Positions 45,758 to 53,882 of a DNA stretch of 64,000 nucleotides are shown piece by piece (position 1 is the stretch's first letter; each line of letters opens with the position of its first letter). The stretch covers positions 24,573-88,572 of the forward strand of contig DKIG01000040.1 in assembly GCA_002454165.1 (NCBI GenBank), read 5' to 3'. Both the position numbers and the translations under genes were made by a program. The notes below the pieces were generated by a model. It was not told the DNA's origin. It saw only the letters and a program-made list of their open reading frames with translations, and did not search any database. Origin of the DNA: Gammaproteobacteria bacterium UBA6724 (GTDB taxonomy: Bacteria > Pseudomonadota > Gammaproteobacteria > Pseudomonadales > Azotimanducaceae).

Positions 45758-46297
45758 TTGGAACAGTTTGAAGGTACAACAATTTTATCCGTAAGAGACG
45801 GAAACAGCCTGGTCATCGGTGGCGATGGCCAGGTGACGATGGGTGACACGGTAATGAAGATCAATGCACGGAAGGTGCGGCGACTTTACAAGGAGCTTGT
45901 CATCGTCGGCTTCGCAGGTGGCACCGCCGATGGCTTCACCCTGATGGAAAGGTTTGAAGGACAACTTGAAAAACACCACGGGAATCTGGAACGAGCGGCA
46001 GTTGAACTGGCGAAAGACTGGCGCACCGACCGCGCCCTGAGACGCCTTGAGGCACTCCTGGTTGCCGCCGACAAGGACAAGTCTCTGCTCATCTCTGGCA
46101 ATGGTGATGTTGTGGAACCCAACGACGGTATCATCGCCATCGGTTCTGGCGGTCAGTACGCCAAGTCAGCGGCACTGGCACTTATCCAGAACACTGAACT
46201 CAGTGCCCGGGAAATCGTCAAACGGAGTCTGACGATTGCCGGTAATATCTGCATTTACACCAACCAGGAACACACCATAGAGGAAATCACCTTCTAA
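45758..46297 (+). CDS. hslV: ATP-dependent protease peptidase subunit HslV
   Basis: 179-residue threonine peptidase forming a double hexameric ring. The sequence MEQFEGTTILSVRDG shows a six-residue propeptide before the catalytic Thr7, followed by IGGDGQVTMGDTVMK and GFAGGTADGFTL. Start is TTG at 45758, supported by AGGA seven bases upstream and by the conserved propeptide form. Controlled by the sigma-32 promoter upstream; partner HslU follows. Confidence 0.96.
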   Translation: MEQFEGTTILSVRDGNSLVIGGDGQVTMGDTVMKINARKVRRLYKELVIVGFAGGTADGFTLMERFEGQLEKHHGNLERAAVELAKDWRTDRALRRLEALLVAADKDKSLLISGNGDVVEPNDGIIAIGSGGQYAKSAALALIQNTELSAREIVKRSLTIAGNICIYTNQEHTIEEITF

Positions 46298-46374
46298 CCT
46301 TTATTATGATTTGCAGATGACACATTGCATCTTGCCCGACAACGAGATTCGACAAAAAAGACAACAGGAAAAGC

Positions 46375-47709
46375 ATGTCAAACATGACACCTCGCGAAAT
46401 AGTTCACGATCTGGACAAACATATCATTGGTCAGGACAAAGCTAAGCGAGCGGTCGCTATTGCTCTCAGGAACAGATGGCGGCGGCTACAGCTTGACGAA
46501 CATCTTCGGGACGAAATATCTCCCAAGAATATTCTCATGATCGGACCCACTGGTGTGGGCAAAACCGAAATCGCAAGACGGCTTGCCAAGCTTGCCGATG
46601 CCCCCTTCATCAAAGTGGAAGCAACCAAGTTTACTGAAATTGGTTATGTAGGCAGAGATGTTGAATCCATCATCCGGGATCTGATTGACGCGGCGGTCAA
46701 GATGATAAGAGACCGACAGCTACAGGCGGCAGAGCCAAGAGCTATTGACGCGGCCGAGGAGCGCGTTCTTGATGCGCTGTTGCCAGCCGCGCGCGATACA
46801 GATACCGAAAAACATTCATCGACTCGTCAACTTTTCAGAAAAAAACTGCGCGAGGGTGAACTTGATGACAAGGAAATTGAAGTTGAGGTTGAAGTAGCCA
46901 ACCTCGGGGTGGAGATCATGGCACCGCCCGGCATGGAGGAAATGACAAACCAGTTGCAGAATATGTTTTCCTCACTGTCATCCAACACTTCCAGCACCAA
47001 AAAACTCAAGGTAAAAGATGCGCTACGACGACTGACTGACGAAGAGGCTGCCAACCTCATCAATGAAGATGATCTCAGGTCCAGTGCCCTGGAAGCCGTT
47101 GAACAAACCGGTATTGTGTTTATCGACGAAATGGACAAGATCGCAAAACAGGGTGCTCATGGTGGTGCAGATATATCAAGAGAAGGCGTCCAGAGGGATC
47201 TCTTGCCGCTGATTGAGGGTAGCAATGTCTCCACCAGATACGGCACGATCAAGACCGATCATATTTTGTTCATTGCCGCCGGTGCTTTTCACCTGTCCAA
47301 ACCCTCCGATCTCATACCGGAACTGCAAGGCAGGTTACCTATCAGGGTTGAACTGAATGCCCTCAGCACTGACGATTTTGAGCGCATCCTGACCGAGCCG
47401 GACGCCTCGCTGACCGAGCAGTATCAGGCTTTGATGGCAACCGAGGGGCTGGAGCTCAAATTTGCGTCGGAAGCATTGCAACGTATTGCAGAAATTGCCT
47501 GGCAGGTCAACGAGCAAACCGAAAACATAGGGGCAAGACGTTTGCATACCGTGCTGGAAAGATTACTTGAAGACTTGTCATTCAACGCCACCGAACTTGC
47601 AATCCCCAACGACGACGGAATAAAAACCGTGACCATTGATCAAAAGTATGTCAATGATCACCTTGAAGACCTCGCCGCCGACTCGGATTTGTCTCGCTAC
47701 ATCTTGTAA
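46375..47709 (+). CDS. hslU: ATP-dependent protease ATPase subunit HslU
   Basis: 444-residue AAA+ unfoldase for HslV. Walker A GPTGVGKTEIARRLA, GYVGRDVESIIRDL pore loop region, I-domain rich in charged residues (about 110-240), Walker B GIVFIDEMDKIA, sensor ELQGRLPIRVEL and C-terminal docking end DSDLSRYIL. ATG 46375 follows CAGGAAAAG. 77 bp after hslV. Confidence 0.97.
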   Translation: MSNMTPREIVHDLDKHIIGQDKAKRAVAIALRNRWRRLQLDEHLRDEISPKNILMIGPTGVGKTEIARRLAKLADAPFIKVEATKFTEIGYVGRDVESIIRDLIDAAVKMIRDRQLQAAEPRAIDAAEERVLDALLPAARDTDTEKHSSTRQLFRKKLREGELDDKEIEVEVEVANLGVEIMAPPGMEEMTNQLQNMFSSLSSNTSSTKKLKVKDALRRLTDEEAANLINEDDLRSSALEAVEQTGIVFIDEMDKIAKQGAHGGADISREGVQRDLLPLIEGSNVSTRYGTIKTDHILFIAAGAFHLSKPSDLIPELQGRLPIRVELNALSTDDFERILTEPDASLTEQYQALMATEGLELKFASEALQRIAEIAWQVNEQTENIGARRLHTVLERLLEDLSFNATELAIPNDDGIKTVTIDQKYVNDHLEDLAADSDLSRYIL

Positions 47710-47725
47710 TAAGAAAAGTTGTACC

Positions 47726-48103
47726 ATGACTACGAACACGCCTGCCGTCGTCAACATTCATCGCAAATCCGCCACCCTTGAACTAGGTTATCAGGACGGC
47801 ACGAGTTACAGGCTCAGCGCAGAATATCTCCGGGTCTTCTCGCCTTCCGCCGAAGTACAGGGACATGGGCCGGGGCAATCAGTGCTGCAACACGGCAAGG
47901 CGGAGGTGCAGTTTCAGGATATAGAACCCCAGGGGCACTACGCCATTAAAATTACCTTTTCCGATGGCCATGACTCAGGTATCTACTCCTGGGACTATCT
48001 CAGACACCTGGGGGAGGACTATGAACAAAATTGGCAGACCTATCTGGAGCAATTAAAAGACGCTGGCAAGCATCGACAGTCTCAATTTATTGCTCTCAGT
48101 TAG
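47726..48103 (+). CDS. DUF971 protein (gamma-butyrobetaine hydroxylase-like N-terminal domain)
   Basis: 125-residue protein consisting of one GBBH-like N-terminal domain (NIHRKSATLELGYQDG, YRLSAEYLRVFSPSAEVQGH, YAIKITFSDGHDSGIYSWDYL). The family is linked to hslVU and ubiE in gammaproteobacteria; some members have roles around iron-sulfur proteins, but no function is assigned here. ATG at 47726, 17 bp after hslU; the longer frame overlaps hslU and is rejected. A 14-bp-period duplication covers its stop codon. Confidence 0.85.
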   Translation: MTTNTPAVVNIHRKSATLELGYQDGTSYRLSAEYLRVFSPSAEVQGHGPGQSVLQHGKAEVQFQDIEPQGHYAIKITFSDGHDSGIYSWDYLRHLGEDYEQNWQTYLEQLKDAGKHRQSQFIALS

Positions 48104-48182
48104 TTGCTCTCGGTTAACTGCCTTCAGTGCTCCTATTAGCATTAAAACTGACCCGACAGAAGCGACAAAAAGGCGGTAAAAT

Positions 48183-48209
48183 GCCACCAGCAAGTTAATT
48201 TTTGGTGGC
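48183..48209. repeat. Inverted repeat in the ubiE leader
   Basis: GCCACCA (48183-48189) and TGGTGGC (48203-48209) form a perfect 7-bp stem around a 13-base AT-rich loop, 14 bp before the ubiE start. It could be an operator or an mRNA hairpin near the ribosome-binding site. Confidence 0.4.
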
Positions 48210-48223
48210 TCAGACACAGGACG

Positions 48224-49006
48224 ATGACTTCTGAAAATAAAAACACCGATACTTCAGACGACGAAGAGCAAACACACTTCGGTTTCCTGAATATCCCCAG
48301 GGGAGAGAAGGCGGGACGCGTTGCCAGTGTGTTTCATTCCGTGGCGGAACGCTATGACTTGATGAATGATCTGATGTCCCTCGGCACCCACAGGGTGATG
48401 AAACAGATGACCATTGAGCTCACCCGTGCCAGACGCGGGCACTACATCCTGGATTTGGCGGGAGGCACCGGCGACCTTGTAGCAGGGCTGTCACCACTGG
48501 TTGGCAAGGAGGGGCAGGTCTGTCTGTGCGACATCAACGGTAGCATGCTCCACAAAGGCAGGGACAATCTGCTCAATCGCGGCTTCCTTGACAATGTGAG
48601 TTATGTGCAGGGCGACGGGGAGCAGCTGCCCTTCCCTGCCAAAACATTTAACGCCATCACCATAGCATTCGGCATCAGGAACATGACCGACATGGAAAGC
48701 GCCCTCTCGGCAATGCTTGAATGTCTGCAACCGGGTGGCAGACTTGTGATGCTTGAATTCTCCAAGCCAGAAAATCCAATTGTTCAGCGATTATTTGATG
48801 GTTTCAGTCGTTTCTGGCCAAAGGCAGGCAAGGCTATAACTGGCGACGGTGAAAGCTACCAGTACCTCGTTGAGTCCATCAAGATGCATCCCGACCAGCG
48901 AGCGTTGGCAGACATGATGCAAGGCGCAGGCTTCACGAGAGTCAAATACCACAATCTGATTAACGGTGTTGCCGCGATCCATGAAGGTATGCGGAGTCGG
49001 ACATGA
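48224..49006 (+). CDS. ubiE: Ubiquinone/menaquinone biosynthesis methyltransferase UbiE
   Basis: 260-residue SAM-dependent C-methyltransferase. Motifs: VFHSVAERYDLMNDLMSLGTHR, SAM site ILDLAGGTGDLVAGL, ITIAFGIRNMTDMESAL and LEFSKPENP. The visible quinone genes (ubiE, ubiB) point to ubiquinone. AGGACG precedes the ATG; the stop overlaps ubiB by four bases (ATGA). Confidence 0.97.
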   Translation: MTSENKNTDTSDDEEQTHFGFLNIPRGEKAGRVASVFHSVAERYDLMNDLMSLGTHRVMKQMTIELTRARRGHYILDLAGGTGDLVAGLSPLVGKEGQVCLCDINGSMLHKGRDNLLNRGFLDNVSYVQGDGEQLPFPAKTFNAITIAFGIRNMTDMESALSAMLECLQPGGRLVMLEFSKPENPIVQRLFDGFSRFWPKAGKAITGDGESYQYLVESIKMHPDQRALADMMQGAGFTRVKYHNLINGVAAIHEGMRSRT

Positions 49007-50649
49007 CAGTGCTTCGCATCCTGAGAATTATTCATGTGCTTGCCAAGCATCGGCTGGACCGCAATCTGCCAGATCGATCCCAGTCACCGCTGCTGAGCAT
49101 TTTGCTGTGGTTGATTAAATGGTTCCCCATGCCCCGGGTCACGAATACCGCCGCTGTGTCCGTGCGTCTGGCATTGGAAGAACTTGGTCCCGTGTTTGTC
49201 AAGTTTGGGCAAATACTGTCCACCCGCCGGGACCTGTTTAGCCAAGAGTTATCCGACGAACTTCAGAAACTACAAGCTCAGGTGCCGCCTTTCGATTCTG
49301 CCGAGGCAATCAAGGTCGTTGAAACATCTCTTGATGCCCCCCTTGGGGAAATCTTTTCTTCATTTGATGAAGTACCACTAGCAGCGGCTTCTGTCGCTCA
49401 GGTGCATACAGCACACCTGATAGCAACCGGGGATGAGGTGGTGGTAAAAATTATTCGACCCGGTGTCGATCGGGCGATTCACCTGGATGTAAAAGTTATG
49501 TACTTCTTTGCCAGATGGCTGGAGAGGCTCTCCCAGGAAGCAAGGCGGCTACATCTGGTGACTGTGGTCAGTGACTATGAAGCGACTATCCTCGGAGAAC
49601 TTAACCTTCTGCTGGAAGCAGCCAACACCATCCAACTTGGTGACAATTGGCGACATTCTGGAAAACTCTATGTGCCCCGGGTTTATCAGGAATACAGCAG
49701 CAAAGATGTCATGGTCATGGAGAGAATCTATGGCGTCACCGCCACGGATATGAAGACTCTAAACGCTCGCCAGACCAACATGAAAAAATTGGCGCACCTG
49801 GGCGTTGAAATATTCTTTTCTCAAGTATTTGAAGACAATTTCTTTCATGCGGACATGCATCCGGGGAATGTGTTCGTCGATACATCTGACCCGGAAAATC
49901 CAACCTACATTGCGCTCGACTGCGCCATCATCGGCTCCCTGACCGAAAACGACAAAAACTACCTTGCCCGAAATCTGATTGCGTTTTTTCAGCAGGACTA
50001 TGATGAAGTTGCCAGACTGCACCTGATGAGCGGCTGGGTGCCAGAGGACACAGATGTAAAGGAATTCGCTGCTGTCATCCGCAATGTATGCGAGCCGGTA
50101 TTTCAGAAGCCCATCAAGGAAATATCCTTCGGTAATGTCCTGCTGAGCCTCTTCCAGGCTGCCCGACAGTTTGAGATGGAAGTACAGCCACAATTGATAC
50201 TGTTGCAAAAAACGCTAATTAACATAGAAGGCATGGGACGACAGATGTATCCTGATCTGGACCTTTGGGAAACTGCCGCACCCTTTATGGAACATTGGAT
50301 GAACCAACGCATCGGGATTCAGGGGTTTATCAGGAAAATCAATGAACACGCACCCAAATGGCTGGACTGGCTGCCCGAACTGCCTGATATTGCATACAAC
50401 ACCCTGATGGAAATTAAGCAACTGAGTGAACAAAACCGTGCCCAGGCAGTCACTCTCACCCGGGTCAGAGAAGCATTAGAAATTCAGGCACGGCATCGAA
50501 AGTTCCAACGCTTAGGTGGCATTGCACTGATCGCCGCCATCATCTCCATCTTCATCCCCTTGACAGGTTATGCTGCTCAGATAAATCTGCTGATACCCGG
50601 CTCCCTGCTGGGTACCCTGGGTATCTACTGGATGTATATTCATTCCTGA
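49003..50649 (+). CDS. ubiB: Ubiquinone biosynthesis kinase-like protein UbiB
   Basis: 548-residue ABC1/ADCK-type atypical kinase required for ubiquinone hydroxylation steps. The KxGQ signature is in FVKFGQILSTRRDLF, the Ala-rich loop in LAAASVAQVHTA, nucleotide-binding VVVKIIRPGV, catalytic FFHADMHPGNVFV and metal-binding ALDCAIIG. Two membrane helices close the protein. It directly overlaps ubiE: ubiJ, normally between them, is absent. Confidence 0.96.
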   Translation: MTVLRILRIIHVLAKHRLDRNLPDRSQSPLLSILLWLIKWFPMPRVTNTAAVSVRLALEELGPVFVKFGQILSTRRDLFSQELSDELQKLQAQVPPFDSAEAIKVVETSLDAPLGEIFSSFDEVPLAAASVAQVHTAHLIATGDEVVVKIIRPGVDRAIHLDVKVMYFFARWLERLSQEARRLHLVTVVSDYEATILGELNLLLEAANTIQLGDNWRHSGKLYVPRVYQEYSSKDVMVMERIYGVTATDMKTLNARQTNMKKLAHLGVEIFFSQVFEDNFFHADMHPGNVFVDTSDPENPTYIALDCAIIGSLTENDKNYLARNLIAFFQQDYDEVARLHLMSGWVPEDTDVKEFAAVIRNVCEPVFQKPIKEISFGNVLLSLFQAARQFEMEVQPQLILLQKTLINIEGMGRQMYPDLDLWETAAPFMEHWMNQRIGIQGFIRKINEHAPKWLDWLPELPDIAYNTLMEIKQLSEQNRAQAVTLTRVREALEIQARHRKFQRLGGIALIAAIISIFIPLTGYAAQINLLIPGSLLGTLGIYWMYIHS

Positions 50650-50650
50650 G

Positions 50651-51052
50651 ATGGATATTCATTCAGCAGACTGGATTGACGAAGTTGCCTTCTCGGGTGA
50701 CGGACTGATTCCTGCCATCGCCCAGGATCACAAAAGCAAACGGGTCTTAATGGTTGCCTGGATGAACAGAGAAGCGTTACTTGAGTCCGTGAATACGGGT
50801 TATGCGGTTTACTGGTCCCGTTCTCGACAGTCGCTCTGGAAGAAGGGAGAAGTTTCAGGATACACCCAGCGGATCCATGAGATCCAACTTGATTGTGATT
50901 CGGATCTGCTAATATTAAACGTTGAACAGACAGGCAATATCGCTTGCCATACGGGAAGAAATTCCTGCTTTTTCAGGAAGTTGACTCCCGACGGCTGGCA
51001 GGAATTTGAGCCAGTTTTACAAGATCCGCGGGAGCTCTACAAGAATGGATAA
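50651..51052 (+). CDS. hisI: Phosphoribosyl-AMP cyclohydrolase
   Basis: 133-residue enzyme of histidine synthesis opening the purine ring of PR-AMP. MVAWMNREALLESVNTGYAVYWSRSRQ, LWKKGEVSG, LDCDSDLLILNVEQTG and CHTGRNSCFFR carry the zinc and magnesium ligands. Starts one base after the ubiB stop; separate from hisE, as in pseudomonads, not fused as in E. coli. Confidence 0.96.
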   Translation: MDIHSADWIDEVAFSGDGLIPAIAQDHKSKRVLMVAWMNREALLESVNTGYAVYWSRSRQSLWKKGEVSGYTQRIHEIQLDCDSDLLILNVEQTGNIACHTGRNSCFFRKLTPDGWQEFEPVLQDPRELYKNG

Positions 51053-51398
51053 CATCATCACCAAATTGGCAAGATTGCTCGAAGAAAAACGCCACGCCGA
51101 CCCGAATGAATCCTATGTGGCACAGTTACATCAACAGGGGCTTGACAAGATTTTGGATAAGATCAGCGAGGAAGCGAATGAAACGATACTCGCTGCCAGA
51201 GAGGCAAGCATCACCGGGAACCCTAATGAACTGGTCAAAGAAACCGCCGACCTCTGGTTCCACAGCATGGTAATGTTGCAGCATATTGGTACAAGCCCCG
51301 ATAATGTACTGACGGAACTAGGGCGCAGGTTCGGCACCTCAGGGCTGGTCGAGAAGGCTTCAAGAATCTCTTCAGAAGACCCTCTAAGAGAGAAGTAG
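51045..51398 (+). CDS. hisE: Phosphoribosyl-ATP pyrophosphatase
   Basis: 117-residue MazG-like pyrophosphatase catalysing the second step of histidine synthesis. SYVAQLHQQGLDKILDKISEEANETILAA and ETADLWFHSMVML supply the metal-binding glutamates and aspartate. ATG 51045 overlaps the end of hisI by eight bases and has GGGAG ten bases upstream. Confidence 0.95.
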   Translation: MDNIITKLARLLEEKRHADPNESYVAQLHQQGLDKILDKISEEANETILAAREASITGNPNELVKETADLWFHSMVMLQHIGTSPDNVLTELGRRFGTSGLVEKASRISSEDPLREK

Positions 51399-51440
51399 CA
51401 GTAAACAAATAAACTCAACAAAAGACACGGGAGGCGCATC

Positions 51441-51692
51441 ATGTCCTTTGGATTCAAAGAGCTGGCTATTGTTCTTATTATTGTCCTGCTGGTGTTTGGT
51501 TCAAAAAAACTCAAATCACTGGGGCGGGACCTAGGATCTGCCATCAAGGGTTTCAAGTCTGCTATCAAGAGTGACGATGCCGAGGAGACTACTTCTAACG
51601 CTCCTTCTGACATGAGCTCGGACACCGAGGTGGATGTGACGCCGACAGATAAATCAAAGACAGGCGACAAAACGATGCCGCCACAAGGCTGA
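51441..51692 (+). CDS. tatA: Twin-arginine translocase subunit TatA
   Basis: 83 residues: short N-terminal membrane helix (FKELAIVLIIVLLVFG), hinge SKKLKSLGRDLG, amphipathic helix and acidic tail. Forms the size-adjustable pore for folded proteins. GGGAGG precedes the ATG. Confidence 0.95.
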   Translation: MSFGFKELAIVLIIVLLVFGSKKLKSLGRDLGSAIKGFKSAIKSDDAEETTSNAPSDMSSDTEVDVTPTDKSKTGDKTMPPQG

Positions 51693-51701
51693 TATCCCGG
51701 C

Positions 51702-52103
51702 ATGTTTGACATTGGTTTCCCAGAACTTGTGTTGATCACCATTGTTGCACTATTGGTCATTGGTCCAGAAAAACTGCCCCATGCCATCCGAACCATGTCC
51801 CTGTGGATTGGCCGGTTGCAACGTAGCTTCGCCAAGTTACGCAGTGAATTTGAAAATGAAATAGGCAGTGACGAGATCCGACAGCAATTACACAACGAAT
51901 CAATCATCAAGGAACTCAAAGACACGCAACAGATCATTCAGGACACACAAAGAAATATAAAGCAGGTTTTCCAGGGTGCCGTGGAAGACACCGAGAGACC
52001 ACCTTCTTCTGCACGATCTTCTACACCAGCAACTACACCAGCAACTGCGCCAACAAGACCCTCCCAGACAAAGACTCCCGACAACAGTAACCACCCGAAA
52101 TGA
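51702..52103 (+). CDS. tatB: Twin-arginine translocase subunit TatB
   Basis: 133 residues: MFDIGFPELVLITIVALLVI membrane helix, GPEKLPHAIRT hinge, a long amphipathic coiled segment and a Thr/Pro/Ala-rich C terminus. Binds signal peptides with TatC. Nine bases after tatA; the stop overlaps tatC (ATGA). Confidence 0.95.
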   Translation: MFDIGFPELVLITIVALLVIGPEKLPHAIRTMSLWIGRLQRSFAKLRSEFENEIGSDEIRQQLHNESIIKELKDTQQIIQDTQRNIKQVFQGAVEDTERPPSSARSSTPATTPATAPTRPSQTKTPDNSNHPK

Positions 52104-52873
52104 GCGAATCCGCCGACCCAGGTCAGGACCAGGGACAACCCCTGATTGAGCATCTTGTAGAGTTACGATCCCGGATACTCAAGAGCCTGCTTTCCGTCAT
52201 CATTCTGTTCCTGCCCCTGTTTTATTTTGCCAACGACATCTACTTCTACATTTCCAAGCCCTTGCGTGCCTTCATGCCTGAAGGGACCACGATGATAGCA
52301 ACGGAAGTCGCCTCCCCCTTCCTCACGCCATTCAAACTTTCCGTCGTGCTGGCACTCTTCCTGGCAGTGCCATACATCCTGCATCAACTATGGAGTTTCA
52401 TCGCACCGGGTCTTTATTCCAATGAGAAACGAATCGCCATGCCGCTACTACTGTCGAGCATCCTTTTGTTCTATACCGGCATTGCATTTGCTTTTTATCT
52501 TGTCTTCCCGCTGGTATTCGGCTTTTTCACCAGTGTCGCACCAGAGGGTGTGACGGTGATGACCGACATCAATCGGTATCTAGACTTCGTCCTCAAACTC
52601 TTCTTCGCCTTCGGGCTGGCATTTGAGATACCTATTGCCACCCTACTGCTCATCTGGACAGGTGCCACCAGCCGTGCCGCCCTGAGCCAGAAACGACCTT
52701 ACATTATCGTCGGTTGCTTCGTGATGGGGATGCTACTAACACCACCGGATATCATTTCACAAATCCTGCTGGCGATGCCCATGTGGATATTGTTTGAAAT
52801 CGGTATCCTGCTCGCCAGAATTTTCAAACTCGGTGAACCGACAGCAGACACTGAGATGGCTGATGGAGACTAG
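52100..52873 (+). CDS. tatC: Twin-arginine translocase subunit TatC
   Basis: 257-residue six-helix membrane receptor for twin-arginine signal peptides. Conserved LIEHLVELRSRILKSL, FLTPFKLSVVLALFLAVPYILHQLW, FIAPGLYSNEKR and the FGLAFEIPI helix. Ends the ubiE-ubiB-hisI-hisE-tatABC run. Confidence 0.96.
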   Translation: MSESADPGQDQGQPLIEHLVELRSRILKSLLSVIILFLPLFYFANDIYFYISKPLRAFMPEGTTMIATEVASPFLTPFKLSVVLALFLAVPYILHQLWSFIAPGLYSNEKRIAMPLLLSSILLFYTGIAFAFYLVFPLVFGFFTSVAPEGVTVMTDINRYLDFVLKLFFAFGLAFEIPIATLLLIWTGATSRAALSQKRPYIIVGCFVMGMLLTPPDIISQILLAMPMWILFEIGILLARIFKLGEPTADTEMADGD

Positions 52874-52961
52874 CTCAGGGCATCGCTGAACCATTGACGA
52901 GACCCGGGTCCAGTGACCCAGCCGACTGGCGTCAAAGGATCAATCAGAACAGGAGATATTC

Positions 52962-53882
52962 ATGTTTACCAAAGCCTACGGTATCGCTGGAAGTTTCACC
53001 CTGCCGGTGGTGATTTCCAGCCGCTCGGATAAGGGAGTCTGCCACAGCGCAATCGGGGCTTGCGTGGTGGTGAATCGGGAAGGTTGGATTCTCACCTGCG
53101 CACATTTAATTAATGAAATCCAGCGTCAGGAGCAAAGCAGTCTGAAACATCGTACCTTTGGCAATCAGGTTCGGACCCTGGAGAAGGACACTCTTGCCGA
53201 CAAACGTTTCAGAAAATCCAAGGTCTACTCCTTCCATCGTCCATCAAAAGGTACGGTGAAAAATCATTCCGTGTGGTGGGGCAAAGATGGTACTCAGTTG
53301 CATGATATTAACCTGATGCCTGCGGCTGACCTTGCCCTCGGTCGCCTGCAACCATTTGACCCGGACGGAATCGCGCATTATCCAGTATTCAAAAAGCCGG
53401 GCAGGAATTACACCCCTGGACGTAGTTTGTGCAAAATAGGCTTCCCGTTTCACGAGATCACACCGTCTTTTGATGAAGAGAAAAATATATTCGTCTTGCC
53501 CAAGGGCTCGGTACCTCTACCCCTTTTCCCCATAGAAGGCATATTTACTCGGGTAGTGATTGCTCAGATGCCGGGACTTGCTGAGCAAGGATCGGGTAAG
53601 AAAAAATCGGTTGAGACTGAACATGGCAAGTTTATCGAAACCTCCTCACCAGGCTTGGTAGGCCAGAGCGGGGGACCCATTATTGATTCAGAAGGTGTGG
53701 TATGGGCATTACAGTCACACACCCGCCACTATCCGCTGGGCTTCAGTCCGCCGATACCCGGCCAGGCTCCAAACCTCAAACAAAAGGAACACCAATTTCT
53801 AAATGTAGGGCTAGGTGTTCACGCGGAACTAATCCTGGGTTTTATGGATAGCCGAGGGGTGAAGTATGAGGCTGTGGACTGA
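52962..53882 (+). CDS. Trypsin-like serine protease without signal peptide
   Basis: 306-residue chymotrypsin-fold protein. A full catalytic triad is visible: His48 (GWILTCAHLI), Asp123 (ADLALGRL) and Ser236 (GLVGQSGGPIID). There is no signal peptide, membrane helix or PDZ domain, so it looks cytoplasmic, unlike HtrA/Deg proteases. A long insertion (about 60-115) separates His and Asp. AGGAG precedes the ATG at 52962. It overlaps the following PAS/HisKA_2 protein by 17 bases, suggesting co-translation and a shared signalling role; the target is unknown. Confidence 0.75.
   Translation: MFTKAYGIAGSFTLPVVISSRSDKGVCHSAIGACVVVNREGWILTCAHLINEIQRQEQSSLKHRTFGNQVRTLEKDTLADKRFRKSKVYSFHRPSKGTVKNHSVWWGKDGTQLHDINLMPAADLALGRLQPFDPDGIAHYPVFKKPGRNYTPGRSLCKIGFPFHEITPSFDEEKNIFVLPKGSVPLPLFPIEGIFTRVVIAQMPGLAEQGSGKKKSVETEHGKFIETSSPGLVGQSGGPIIDSEGVVWALQSHTRHYPLGFSPPIPGQAPNLKQKEHQFLNVGLGVHAELILGFMDSRGVKYEAVD

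Noticed and set aside
51131..51937. 268-codon minus-strand Ser-rich frame
   Set aside because: Antisense to hisE, tatA and tatB, all of which are well supported; composition is that of a shadow frame.
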